Positions 1-9,000 of a stretch of DNA of 56,308 bases are shown here, piece after piece. Every line of letters starts with the position of its first letter. The stretch's first letter is position 1. The notes beneath the pieces are model-generated. The model worked only from the letters and a program-made list of their open reading frames with translations, had not been told where the DNA came from and ran no database searches. Source of the stretch: Acidobacteriota bacterium. GTDB lineage: Bacteria > Acidobacteriota > Terriglobia > Terriglobales > Acidobacteriaceae. The DNA is taken from NCBI GenBank assembly GCA_021791875.1, contig JAJYVU010000017.1, forward strand, positions 1 through 56,308, in the 5' to 3' direction. The position numbers and the translations under genes were made by a program.

Positions 1-2
1 CG

Positions 3-1079
3 GATATTCCGCCCAATGGCAGTTACTATTACATCGGACCGGGCACGGAGTACTTCAACGTGTATCCGCTCTTTGAGACGTCGACGGTGTATCACGGACT
101 TCGAAGCGTTGAGAAGGAGCGCGCGATGATCCTGGCGCGTGCGGCATACACGGGCGCGCAGCGGAATGGGACGATTTTCTGGTCGTCGGATATTTCGCCT
201 ACCTGGGATACGCTGCAACGGCAGGTTCCGGCGGGGCTGGACGTTACGGCGTCGGGGATCCCGTACTGGACGGACGACGTGGGCGGATTCTGGGCCTTGC
301 CGGCAGTGCATCATCCGGTGCACAAGCCGCTGATCAGTCCGGCAGGTGCGCTGGCGAACGTGGGCGGAGACGTGGATTATCCGGAGCTGTACGTGCGCTG
401 GTTCGAGTACGGCGTGTTCATGCCGATCTTCCGCACGCACGGGATGCGGAGGTTCAATACACCATGGTCGTATGGGTATCAGGCGACACCGATTCTCGAG
501 AAATACCTGCGGATGCGGTATGCGCTGATTCCGTACATTTATTCATGTGCGTATCAGACCTACAGGACGGGTGCGCCATACATGCGGGCGCTGTTCATGG
601 ATTTCCCGAATGATCCGAAGGTGGACACGCTGACGCACGAGTTCATGTTCGGGCCGGACTTGCTGGTGGCGCCGGTAACGCACCAGGGGCAGACGAGCAG
701 GAAGGTGTATCTGCCGGCGGGAGCAGACTGGTACAACTATTGGACGAACAAGGAATACCACGGCGGGCAGACGATTGTTGCGAATGCGCCGATCAATGTT
801 ATTCCGCTGTTTGTGCGTGCCGGTTCGATTCTGCCGATAGGGAAACAGGTGGAAGATATGGACCAGCATCAGGGGTTGAAGGAGATTCGTGTTTATCCTG
901 GCGCGGATGCGACCTTCAAACTGTATGAGGATAACGGCAAGACCTATGACTACAAGAAGGACGGCCGGATCACCGTGCTGCACTGGGATAATGCGGACCA
1001 TCGCTTCACGCATACCGGCGCCAAGGCGTGGTCTGTGCCGGACAGCGAACTGGTGAAGGTGATTCACGCAGCGAAATAG
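3..1079 (+). CDS. GH31 family alpha-glycosidase, C-terminal part (5' end outside window)
   Basis: The reading frame is open to the left edge, so this is the 3' part of a longer gene. The sequence shows the GH31 signature: an N-x-YPLFE stretch, then the conserved W-S-S-D segment at about 180-191, whose Asp is the family acid/base, then W-T-D-D-V-G-G-F. The catalytic nucleophile motif would lie upstream, outside the window. After the barrel come the beta-sandwich domains (VAPV, WYNYWT, IPLFVRAGSILP) and a DUF5110-like end (YPGADATFKLYEDNG). GH31 enzymes hydrolyse alpha-glucosides or alpha-xylosides; nothing here decides the substrate. The wording of the motifs is closest in style to alpha-xylosidase-type GH31, which is inference. 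A signal peptide cannot be judged. It ends 40 bp from a convergent aminotransferase gene. Confidence 0.9.
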   Translation, partial: DIPPNGSYYYIGPGTEYFNVYPLFETSTVYHGLRSVEKERAMILARAAYTGAQRNGTIFWSSDISPTWDTLQRQVPAGLDVTASGIPYWTDDVGGFWALPAVHHPVHKPLISPAGALANVGGDVDYPELYVRWFEYGVFMPIFRTHGMRRFNTPWSYGYQATPILEKYLRMRYALIPYIYSCAYQTYRTGAPYMRALFMDFPNDPKVDTLTHEFMFGPDLLVAPVTHQGQTSRKVYLPAGADWYNYWTNKEYHGGQTIVANAPINVIPLFVRAGSILPIGKQVEDMDQHQGLKEIRVYPGADATFKLYEDNGKTYDYKKDGRITVLHWDNADHRFTHTGAKAWSVPDSELVKVIHAAK

Positions 1080-1119
1080 GCGCGTGATGGTTACAAATAT
1101 AAGTCAGCCGGCGGCTTTG

Positions 1120-2259
1120 TCAGGGCCTGCCTGATGAAATTCTGTCCAGCAGGTTTGTGAGTGCGTCGCAGACCTGCTGGATTTCGTTTTCCGCAAGGCG
1201 GTTGTAGAAGGGCAAGGCAATGGTGCGGTCTGCACAATGCTCGGTGACGGGCAGGCTGGGCGGGGTGCGCCAGCTGGCATAGGCGGGCTGTAGGTGGATG
1301 GGCGCGAAGTAGCGGCCGCATCCGATGCCAAGTCTTGTCAGGCGCTGCAGGATTTCGTCGCGATGCTCTCGCGTGAAGGAGCCGTTGAGGCGGAGAACAT
1401 ATACGAACCAACTGATGCGACGGTGAGGTGGATCGGTCGGAGGCAGGATGAGGTGGGGATTGCCGGCGAGCGACTGCGAATAGTTGCGGGCGACGGCTTC
1501 GCGCATTTGGAGAATGGAGTCGATGCGCTTCAGCTGTTCGAGGCCGAGGACACAGTTGATTTCTGAAATGCGGTAGTTGTAGCCGAGTTCTGTGTGTTGG
1601 AACCAGTCGTCGGATGGATATCTGCCTTGATTGCGGAGCGCGCGAATGCGAGTGGCGAGTACGGCGTCGCGTGTGACCACCATGCCACCCTCGCCGGTGG
1701 TGATTTGCTTGTTGGGATAGAAGGCGAAGACGGCAACATCGCCGAACGAGCCTGCTTTGCGCCCTTTGTATTCGGCACCTATGGCCTCGCATGCATCTTC
1801 GATGAGGGTGAGGTGATGCCTTCGCGCTATGTCCAGAATGGGGTCCATATCCGCCGGAAAACCGAAGGTATGGACGACAATGATGGCGCGCGTGCGAGGC
1901 GTGATGGCGGCTTCGAGCTTTTCGGGATCGAGGTTGAGCGTGCCGGGATCAATGTCGACGAATATCGGCGTAGCTCCTTCATAGCGGACGGCATTGGCGA
2001 CAGCAATAAAAGAGAAAGATGGCACAAGTACTTCGTCGTCTTTGCCGATGTTGAGGGAGCGGATACAGAGATGCAGGCCAGCGGTTCCGGAACTGACTGC
2101 GACGCCGTGGGCGACGCCCGAATATTGAGCCATGGCATGCTCGAAGGCTTCCGCCACCGGGCCCAGGCTGAGGCGCTGGCTCCGCAATACCTGTGCGACG
2201 GCTTCAATGTCGGACTCGATGATGTCTGGAGCGGAAAGTGGGATCATCGCACGGTCCAT
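1120..2259 (-). CDS. DegT/DnrJ/EryC1/StrS-family PLP-dependent sugar aminotransferase
   Basis: This is a 379-residue protein of normal family length. Visible motifs are the N-terminal PLSAPDI strand, VSSGTAGLHL (PLP phosphate cradle), ALIEDACEAIG-like text with the PLP-ring Asp (LIEDACEAIGA) and the PLP Schiff-base lysine in FYPNKQITTGEGG. Such enzymes transfer an amino group from glutamate to a keto sugar nucleotide. The ATG lies directly after the stop of the upstream NeuC/LegG-like gene (no gap), so the two are probably translationally coupled. A second ATG four codons in is possible. Given the upstream retaining-type 4,6-dehydratase, the likely substrate is a UDP-4-keto-6-deoxy-HexNAc (LegC/PglE-like role). 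That is inference from context; perosamine-type transaminases belong to the same family. Confidence 0.9.
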   Translation of the reverse strand: MDRAMIPLSAPDIIESDIEAVAQVLRSQRLSLGPVAEAFEHAMAQYSGVAHGVAVSSGTAGLHLCIRSLNIGKDDEVLVPSFSFIAVANAVRYEGATPIFVDIDPGTLNLDPEKLEAAITPRTRAIIVVHTFGFPADMDPILDIARRHHLTLIEDACEAIGAEYKGRKAGSFGDVAVFAFYPNKQITTGEGGMVVTRDAVLATRIRALRNQGRYPSDDWFQHTELGYNYRISEINCVLGLEQLKRIDSILQMREAVARNYSQSLAGNPHLILPPTDPPHRRISWFVYVLRLNGSFTREHRDEILQRLTRLGIGCGRYFAPIHLQPAYASWRTPPSLPVTEHCADRTIALPFYNRLAENEIQQVCDALTNLLDRISSGRP

Positions 2260-3438
2260 TTACTCCGCCAGGGCAGCGGGCATTTCGATTTCGCGGGCAT
2301 GCTTGATGAGCAGGGATTCGGACAGCTCGATCGTAGTGAGCACACGGACGATGGTTTCTGCAGCGTGACCGTCGCCGTAGGGGTTGGTCATGCCGCGGAG
2401 CGAATGGCGGAAGGAATCGCTGCGAGCTGCCTGGATGGCGCTGAGAATTGCGGTGGAATCCGCAGGCGCGTCGAGCACGTTTTTGGGGCGCTCGCGGCCC
2501 TGCTGGCGCATGCCGATGTTGACCGTGGGGAGCGCAAAGGATGCGGTTTCCATGATGCCGCTGCTGGAGTTGCCGATCAACGCGCTGACGTTGCGCAGCA
2601 GGCTCCAGTAGGTGACGGCATCGAGGTTGGTGAAGATTCGGCCATTGGCGCGGCGGCTGAGAAATTCTGTTGTGCGCTCGATGAGCATGCGGCTTCCGGC
2701 GTCGGCGTTTGGATAGCAGAAAAGAATCTGATCAGAGACGCTTTGCAGTGCTTCGAAGAGCGCGTTGGCCTCGCGGGTGGTTTCTCGAAAGATGGTGACG
2801 GGGTGATAGGCGACGAGCAGTGTGGGCTGCGAAAGGGAGATCTGCAGGCGGTCTTCGAGCTGGTCTTTGCTGAGCAAGTGGTTGTGGCGCAGGTGATCGA
2901 GGGATGGTGCGCCGGCGCGGTGGACCCGCCATTCTTCTTCGCCCATGGCGATGACGCGAGCGCGCGCAAGGTGGGTGGATGTGAAGTGAATATGCGCCAT
3001 CATGGTGAGGGCGTTGCGGACGCGATCGTCGATGGCGCCTTCGCTGATTTCCCCGCCTTCGATGTGAGCGACAGGGATGCGCAGCGCGAGTGCGACGCAG
3101 GCTGGGGCCAGCATTTCGTAGCGGTCGGCAATGACCAGAAGCAGATCGGGACGCATCTGTCCCAGCGTGTCGGCCAGGCTGAGCGTGGCAAGGCCGATGG
3201 TCTTGGCCATGCCAATGTCAGAGTCGGAGCTGAGCAGGCATTCGATGCGGGCGGCAACAGGAATGCCGTCGCGTTCGATTTCGCGGATGGTATGACCGAA
3301 TTCCGGCGAGAGATGCGGGCCGAGGACGATCAGCTTCATCTCGACCTGGGGGTGGTCCATGAGGCGGCGGAGCGGCCAATAGAGATGGCTGTAGTCGGCG
3401 CGGGAGCTGGTGACAACGGCGATCGTGCGCTTACTCAT
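2260..3438 (-). CDS. Hydrolysing UDP-sugar 2-epimerase, NeuC/LegG-like
   Basis: This is a 392-residue protein. The N-terminus (TSSRADYSHLYWPLR) and the later text DRYEMLAPA, HIEGGE, FTSTHLARARV, YHPVT and GNSSSGIMET match the NeuC/WecB GT-B-fold 2-epimerases, with the SSSGI loop characteristic of the UDP-binding site. The hydrolysing members (NeuC, LegG) release UDP and give a free ManNAc-type sugar; the wording is nearer NeuC/LegG than WecB. Its start overlaps the end of the dehydratase gene by 8 bp and its stop abuts the start of the aminotransferase gene, so the three form one transcription unit. In legionaminic acid synthesis, LegB (dehydratase), LegC (aminotransferase) and LegG occur together. 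No sialic/legionaminic acid synthase is in the window, so the end product is unproven. Confidence 0.88.
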   Translation of the reverse strand: MSKRTIAVVTSSRADYSHLYWPLRRLMDHPQVEMKLIVLGPHLSPEFGHTIREIERDGIPVAARIECLLSSDSDIGMAKTIGLATLSLADTLGQMRPDLLLVIADRYEMLAPACVALALRIPVAHIEGGEISEGAIDDRVRNALTMMAHIHFTSTHLARARVIAMGEEEWRVHRAGAPSLDHLRHNHLLSKDQLEDRLQISLSQPTLLVAYHPVTIFRETTREANALFEALQSVSDQILFCYPNADAGSRMLIERTTEFLSRRANGRIFTNLDAVTYWSLLRNVSALIGNSSSGIMETASFALPTVNIGMRQQGRERPKNVLDAPADSTAILSAIQAARSDSFRHSLRGMTNPYGDGHAAETIVRVLTTIELSESLLIKHAREIEMPAALAE

Positions 3439-4591
3439 GGGCGATTACCGAATGGGAGACGTTATGGCGAACGATGTCGCTTGGCTGATATTCGGGCACG
3501 ATGCGCTGCAGGGTTTGCAGCGCGGCGCCGACGGCGCGCTGACGGATGGCTTGTTGAAGCTGTTGGATTGTATCGAGCGTGCAATTTGCAGGAGGAGTCG
3601 AACTGGTGACCTTGTGGAGCAGGGATCCGCTGGTGTTTGAGTCGATGGACTCGCTTGCGGAGAGTAGTTGCTCCTGCATTTTGTCACCGGGACGCAGGCC
3701 GGTGAAGGTGATACCGATGCTGTTGGCTGGCGCTGCATTGCTGATGAGGAAATGCGCCAGATCGAGAATGCGAATGGGTTCGCCGATGTCAGGGATGAAA
3801 ATTCCATCTGGGTATTGTGCGTGTGCGAGAGAGAGTAGGAATTCGACCGATTCGCGCAAAGGGAGAAAGTAGCGGCGGACTTGAGGGTCGGTGACGGTGA
3901 CGGGGCCGCCGCGGGCAATCTGCGATTGGAAGAGCGGAACCACGCTGCCGCGTGAGCCGAGCACGTTGCCGAGCCGAAGGGCTTTCATTCGCGGTGCATG
4001 GTCCTGCAAGGCGAGGAGAACGAGTTCTGCCGCCCGTTTGGATGCCCCCATGATGCTCGACGGAGAGACGGCTTTGTCTGTGGAGAGCATGATGAACTGT
4101 TCGACATGGGACTCGATGGATGCCTTCGCAAGCGAGTATGTGCCGAGAGCATTCGTCTCGAGTGCGGCGAGCGGATGGTGCTCCATGAGCGGAACGTGCT
4201 TGTAGGCCGCGGCATGATAGACGATGTGCGGGCGATGGGCGGCGAGGAGTTCGCGGAGCAGACCCCCGTCACAGATATTGCCGGGAACGAGCGTGCAGGG
4301 TGCTGCGCCGCGGAGCGAGGCCAGATCATTCTGCAGTTCGTAGAGGCCATGTTCGGCGGAGTCGAGGAGGGTGAGGTGTTCGGGTTGCAAGAGCGCGATG
4401 CACTTTGCGAGGGCTGAGCCGATGGAGCCGGCCGCGCCGGTGATGAGAATGCGTTTGCCTGCAAAGGGTCCGGCGAGTGAAATGGGATCGGCAGGCGCGG
4501 TTCTGCGGTGCAGGAGGGAGCTCCAGTCGAGGTGGTCATCGTCATGGAGTAAGGGAAGTGCGATGGCCGGAATGTTGGCGGGAGTTGGCAT
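3431..4591 (-). CDS. UDP-HexNAc 4,6-dehydratase, soluble PglF/WbpM-type (retaining)
   Basis: The frame is open back to 5290, but that stretch runs opposite another frame of the amidase gene and makes no sense as protein. The first ATG after the amidase stop is at 4591 and gives 386 residues; a TTG about 20 codons upstream is an alternative. The NAD-binding TGAAGSIG lies at 51-58, followed by YHAAAYKHVPLME, LSTDKAV (169-175) and IMGASKR. The Met-181/Lys-185 pair corresponds to the S-M-K triad of configuration-retaining dehydratases (PglF, WbpM, LegB) rather than the S-Y-K of inverting PseB/FlaA1. The N-terminal transmembrane domain of PglF/WbpM is absent, so this is a cytosolic form. The product expected from the family is UDP-4-keto-6-deoxy-GlcNAc, feeding the next two genes. 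Confidence 0.88.
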   Translation of the reverse strand: MPTPANIPAIALPLLHDDDHLDWSSLLHRRTAPADPISLAGPFAGKRILITGAAGSIGSALAKCIALLQPEHLTLLDSAEHGLYELQNDLASLRGAAPCTLVPGNICDGGLLRELLAAHRPHIVYHAAAYKHVPLMEHHPLAALETNALGTYSLAKASIESHVEQFIMLSTDKAVSPSSIMGASKRAAELVLLALQDHAPRMKALRLGNVLGSRGSVVPLFQSQIARGGPVTVTDPQVRRYFLPLRESVEFLLSLAHAQYPDGIFIPDIGEPIRILDLAHFLISNAAPANSIGITFTGLRPGDKMQEQLLSASESIDSNTSGSLLHKVTSSTPPANCTLDTIQQLQQAIRQRAVGAALQTLQRIVPEYQPSDIVRHNVSHSVIAHE

Positions 4592-4646
4592 AGACGCGGT
4601 TGTGACGCAGCCATGACGCAGGACGGCCAAGGCGGCTAAGTGGATT

Positions 4647-6077
4647 TTATCGTTCGCGGGCTGCGGTTGGCTCAGCGACGAGCGGCGGAGGGGTATAGCC
4701 GAATTCCTGGTCAACGATGGCGGCGATGGCGAGAACGATTTCGTCAGAGTAAGGAAGTCCGGCAATCTGCACGCCGATGGGCAGGCCCTCCGGCGATTTG
4801 CCGACGGGGACGACCGCTGCGGGCGCGGCGAGAAGATTGAACCACTGCGTGTAGCGCATGGCGTCGAGGTAGGCGACGGGCTGGTTCTGCACTTGCCAGG
4901 CGCGCTCGCCGTGGCGGAACGCAGGCACGGAGCAGACGGGGCAGAGCAGCACGGGGAATTTCTGCATTTCTGCGAGCAGGCCTTCACGAACCTGGTCACA
5001 CTCGGCCCAGGCTTCGAGCAATTCTGTGCCGGAAAGCGGTGGTTCCGCGTGCGCAATGCCGAGGAAGTCGCGGAATGTGGGACTGAGCTGGGATTCTTTG
5101 CCGCGGACGATGGGATCGAGAAACATGGCGCCGGAGCGGACAAAGAACTTCCACCACAGGCGGCGCGCGGCTTCGAGTGCCGTGGGGCGGAATGGTTCGA
5201 CGCGGAAGCCCTGTTTGCGGAGGGCCTGCGCGGCATCGTGCACGGCCTGGCGGGTTTCGCCGGTGACGGGAACGAGACCGTCCTCTTCAAAGTAGCCGAT
5301 GGGGATATGCTTCAGTTCCTCTCGCGACGGTATGTGCAGCGGCACGGGCGCTGACACAGGATCGTGCGGGTCGCGTCCTGAGAGAGTTTCGAAGAGAAGC
5401 GTGACGTCAGCGATGGTGCGAGCCATGGGGCCGATGGCGCCAAGGATGGAGAATGGGCCGATGCAGGGCGGGAGATGACCGCGACCGGGAATGCGTCCGG
5501 GCGTGGGCTTGAGCGAACAGATGCCGGTGAAGTGTGCCGGCTCTCGGACGGAGCCGCCGCTGTCGCTGCCGAATCCACCGGCAGAGAGACCGGCTGCGAT
5601 GGCTGCAGATTCGCCGCCGCTGGAGCCACCTGGGGTGCGGTCCAGCGCCCACGGATTACAGGTTCGGCCATGGAGATCGTTGTCGGTTTCGTAGGCCATG
5701 AGGAATTCCGGGCAGTTGGTGGTGCCAAGAATGACTGCATCGGCGGCCCGCATCCGCGCAACCACAGGCGCATCTTCCTTCGGAACGGAGCCCTGGTTGA
5801 GCTTGCTGCCGATTTCGCAACGATAGCCAGCCGTGGAGATGGAGGACTTGACGGTCATGGGGAGACCGAAGAGCGGTCCGCGCGCGGTGCTGCTGGCGGT
5901 GAGGCCTTTGGCCTGGGCGCGCACGCGCTCGGCGTCGAAGTCGATGATGGCATTCAGCGTTGGGTTGAGTCGTTCGATCTCGCGGATGAACTCCTCAGCG
6001 AGTTCGACGGGGGAGATTCTGGAGCCGTGGAGCATGGAGAGCAGCTCCACGGCCGGCAACAGGGTGAGATCGCTCAC
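4647..6077 (-). CDS. Amidase signature family hydrolase
   Basis: This is a 476-residue protein with the complete amidase signature. The catalytic Lys is in LPMTVKSS, the cis-Ser region is TPGGSSGGESAAIA, and the nucleophile Ser is in GSDSGGSVREPA. The Ser-cisSer-Lys triad is therefore intact. The start is GTG; this GTGA overlaps the stop of the large TPR/FG-GAP gene by 4 bp, so the two are coupled. Members cleave carboxylic amides (GatA, acetamidases, FAAH-like enzymes). It is not GatA by context, because gatB and gatC are absent and the flanks are unrelated. No signal peptide is visible, so it should be cytoplasmic. The substrate cannot be told from sequence. Confidence 0.88.
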   Translation of the reverse strand: MSDLTLLPAVELLSMLHGSRISPVELAEEFIREIERLNPTLNAIIDFDAERVRAQAKGLTASSTARGPLFGLPMTVKSSISTAGYRCEIGSKLNQGSVPKEDAPVVARMRAADAVILGTTNCPEFLMAYETDNDLHGRTCNPWALDRTPGGSSGGESAAIAAGLSAGGFGSDSGGSVREPAHFTGICSLKPTPGRIPGRGHLPPCIGPFSILGAIGPMARTIADVTLLFETLSGRDPHDPVSAPVPLHIPSREELKHIPIGYFEEDGLVPVTGETRQAVHDAAQALRKQGFRVEPFRPTALEAARRLWWKFFVRSGAMFLDPIVRGKESQLSPTFRDFLGIAHAEPPLSGTELLEAWAECDQVREGLLAEMQKFPVLLCPVCSVPAFRHGERAWQVQNQPVAYLDAMRYTQWFNLLAAPAAVVPVGKSPEGLPIGVQIAGLPYSDEIVLAIAAIVDQEFGYTPPPLVAEPTAARER

Positions 6078-9000
6078 CGACCCGCACCTCCGGGAGCCGG
6101 TATGGCCGTGGAAGCGGCGATGGGATTGGAGGACGCCGGCGGCATTGCTGGCGGCAGCATGTCACGGCGCACATAGTGGAACATGTACGGATGCGTGTTG
6201 CCCAGGTGTTCGAAGCGGGTATTCCATTTGGCCTCATACAGCTCCATGGCGTGACGCATGGCCGGCGGAGGTGGATTGCGAGGGGGGTAGGTGGTCATGC
6301 CGTGATAGGGCATGGGGCCGACGGTGTATGGGCGAGCTTCGTAGAAATCCATATCTTTGACGAAGCCATTGGCATAGTAGAAGTAGTCGCGCGTCCAGCC
6401 GGGGGGCAATGGCGGCAGCGATGCGGCGGAGAATTCGAGGTCGATGTCTTCGCCCGTGCCGAAGACCACAAACTTGTTATCAACCCGCTTCAACAGCGGA
6501 GTGACATTGCCATAGCGCGTGTAGAAGCCGGCCGCGTGGCGGAAGGGACCAGTCTGGCTGTTGCTGTTGTAGTTGTAGGTGATGAGTCCCGGGGCTTTTT
6601 CGGCAATCTGCTGTGGATAGCCACGGAAAGCAAGGATGGCAGTGGCCAGCGGCAGAGGCGTCTGGCGAACCTCGCCTGGATGGCCAGCGCTGTTATCGAC
6701 CAGGATCTGATTCCAGTAAATCTGGAGATTCGTGGTGATGCGGATGCGGCGCGTGCCGGGCGGGAGTTTGCCGGTGAGATTGACCACGATGGTGCGCGGC
6801 AATCCGGCGGGGAAGCCCATGTCGTTGACGACGCGTTTCCATTTTCCATCCGGCAGTTGTGCGTCGATGTAAGGAGGAATGGGTTTCAGACCCGCCTGCC
6901 AGGCCGAGTACATGGAACTGGCCGAGAAGTAATCGACGTATCCGTTGAGCAGGAGGCGCAAGGGATGCTGCGGCGTCCACGCGCCGAGGTCGAGCGTGAG
7001 CGAGTGCATCTTCGCAAAACCGTCGTAAGGAAGGTCGGAGAAGTCTTCCACGTACTGATCATCCTTGTAGCGCAGCAGGCTGCTGACGTTCTGCCCATGG
7101 TTGCCCCACGCAGCCGCAACAGGATGAGCGTTGGAGGCAAGGATGACTTTTTCGCGAGGAAACGGCGGTTCGCTGAGGAAGCGTTCGTTGGGATAGACCT
7201 GCGTGCCGATGGGGTGGTCAATGGCAACGAGGCGCACCTGGTCGAGATAGTTGACCTCTTCCATGGGTTCGCCGAAGCGCAGGCTGAAGTAACCGTTGCG
7301 GGCCTTCAGGTCGCGGCCGGGCACCTTGATCCACTCAGAGGGGTCAGGCGTGTTGACCGTGGTGGGGGATGTCCAGTGGCCTACGACCGCGGCTCCGATG
7401 ACGTCGTCGACGAAGGTGTACTTGTGGCCGTTCCAGGTGAAGAGGGTGGGGCAGGAACTGCCACGGCGATCCAACTCTGAGATGGTGTCAGAGGTCTTGT
7501 TGGCGAAGTGGATTTCATCCTGCGGAACGCCCGTTGGCCAGAGGAGGCGAACGATGTCGGCGTGCGTATCCTTTCCGAGTCCCGCAATAATTTCGTCCGG
7601 TCCCTGGCTGAGATATCCCGAAGATCCGGCGACCTCCCATTTTTGCCAGTCGTTATCGGAGAAGACTTCCACCTTGGTGCCGATGCCCATTTTGTTGTCG
7701 GCCAGGCCTCGCAGAGAAATTTCAAAGGAGTGATTGCGATTGCCACCCTGATTGAGCAGTATGACGGGTGGCCGGTTGAGCTGCGTCACGATGAGATCGG
7801 GAGCGCCGCTGCCGTAGAGGTCGGCTGCGATGACGGCGCGCGGGTGATGCAGCTTGATCTTGTTGAGTCCGAGCTGGGCGGTGACGTCTTCGAATCCCTT
7901 TGGCCCGAGGTTGCGGAGCACTCGGAGCTCCGGCCCGTGCGTGGTGTCAATCACGACAGCGAGATCGATCCATCCATCGTTGTCGATGTCGACCGGGGTA
8001 ATGCCCCAACCGCGGATGGCGTCGTGAATGGGCAAGGGAACGCGCTGGAAGGATTTGCCGTCGATATTGCGCCACAGGGTCACTCCGGGGGCGCCATCAT
8101 GGGTGAGGGCGACGTCCATCCAGCCGTCTTTGTTGTAGTCGAAGACAGCGATGCCTTCGGTGGGCGGCACGCCCTGTGTGGAAAACATCGGCTTGGAGAG
8201 GAATGGGCCTTCGCGGCGATTGATAAAGAGCGTGGGTGCGGGGTTCGAACCGGTGACAGCAAGGTCGACAGCGCGGTCATTGTTCAGATCGGAGAGCGTT
8301 GCGGAGGTGGTGACGCCCGTTCCGGTGAAGTTTCTTGCCGCGGTGACATCGGTGAATGTGCCGTTGCCGTTGTTCTGCCACATTACATTGGGGCCCGATT
8401 TGCTGTTGAGAGGGCGGCCGGTGACCAGCAGGTCGAGATCGCCATCGTGGTCAAAATCGACGAAGGTGAGGCCTGTGGGGTGGTTCAGAGGGCGAATGCC
8501 GGCCTTGCTTGTTACGTCGGCAAACTTGTCATGGCCGAGATTCCGGTAGAGCACGACGCGGTTGGCAAAAGCCACGGCAAGATCGGGCAGCCCGTCGTTG
8601 TTGTAATCGCCGACTGCGCAGGAAACGCCGTTGCCGCTTGCCGTTAATCCCATGGTGAGCGGGGACACCTGCTCCACCTGGCCAGTGCCATGGCCTTCCG
8701 GCGTGAAGCGGTAGACGCTGAGCGCAGGGTCGCCGCTTCGAGGCTCGATAAGGTAAAGCGGGCCGCCGGCGACGGGGCGAATCATGCAGGCGCCGCCGCC
8801 TGCCAGGGAGGTGGCGGCAGCTGTTGTGCGGACGAGCGGGTGATTCAGCGGCTGGCGCACGAAGGTGATGGGGATCATGGGACCGACCAGGGGCCCCGGA
8901 GGCAGAATGCTCTGCGTGGTGGAGTACTTGCCCTCGTCTCCGTAATTATGCGAGAGCGGCGACGATACCTTCTCCGTCATCAACTGCTCGAAGCGCCGCA

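Noticed and set aside
1594-3609. A 671-codon open frame on the plus strand across the aminotransferase and epimerase genes
   Set aside because: It is antisense to two genes with clear family motifs; its translation is low in normal sequence patterns and matches nothing known. High-GC codon bias produces such long antisense frames.
4592-5290. Upstream open extension of the 4,6-dehydratase frame
   Set aside because: The extension lies inside the amidase gene in another frame on the same strand and encodes Ser/Pro/Arg-rich nonsense.
8239-8252. tRNA-like T-loop text GGTTCGAACC
   Set aside because: It is within the FG-GAP coding sequence and no acceptor or anticodon arms can be drawn around it.
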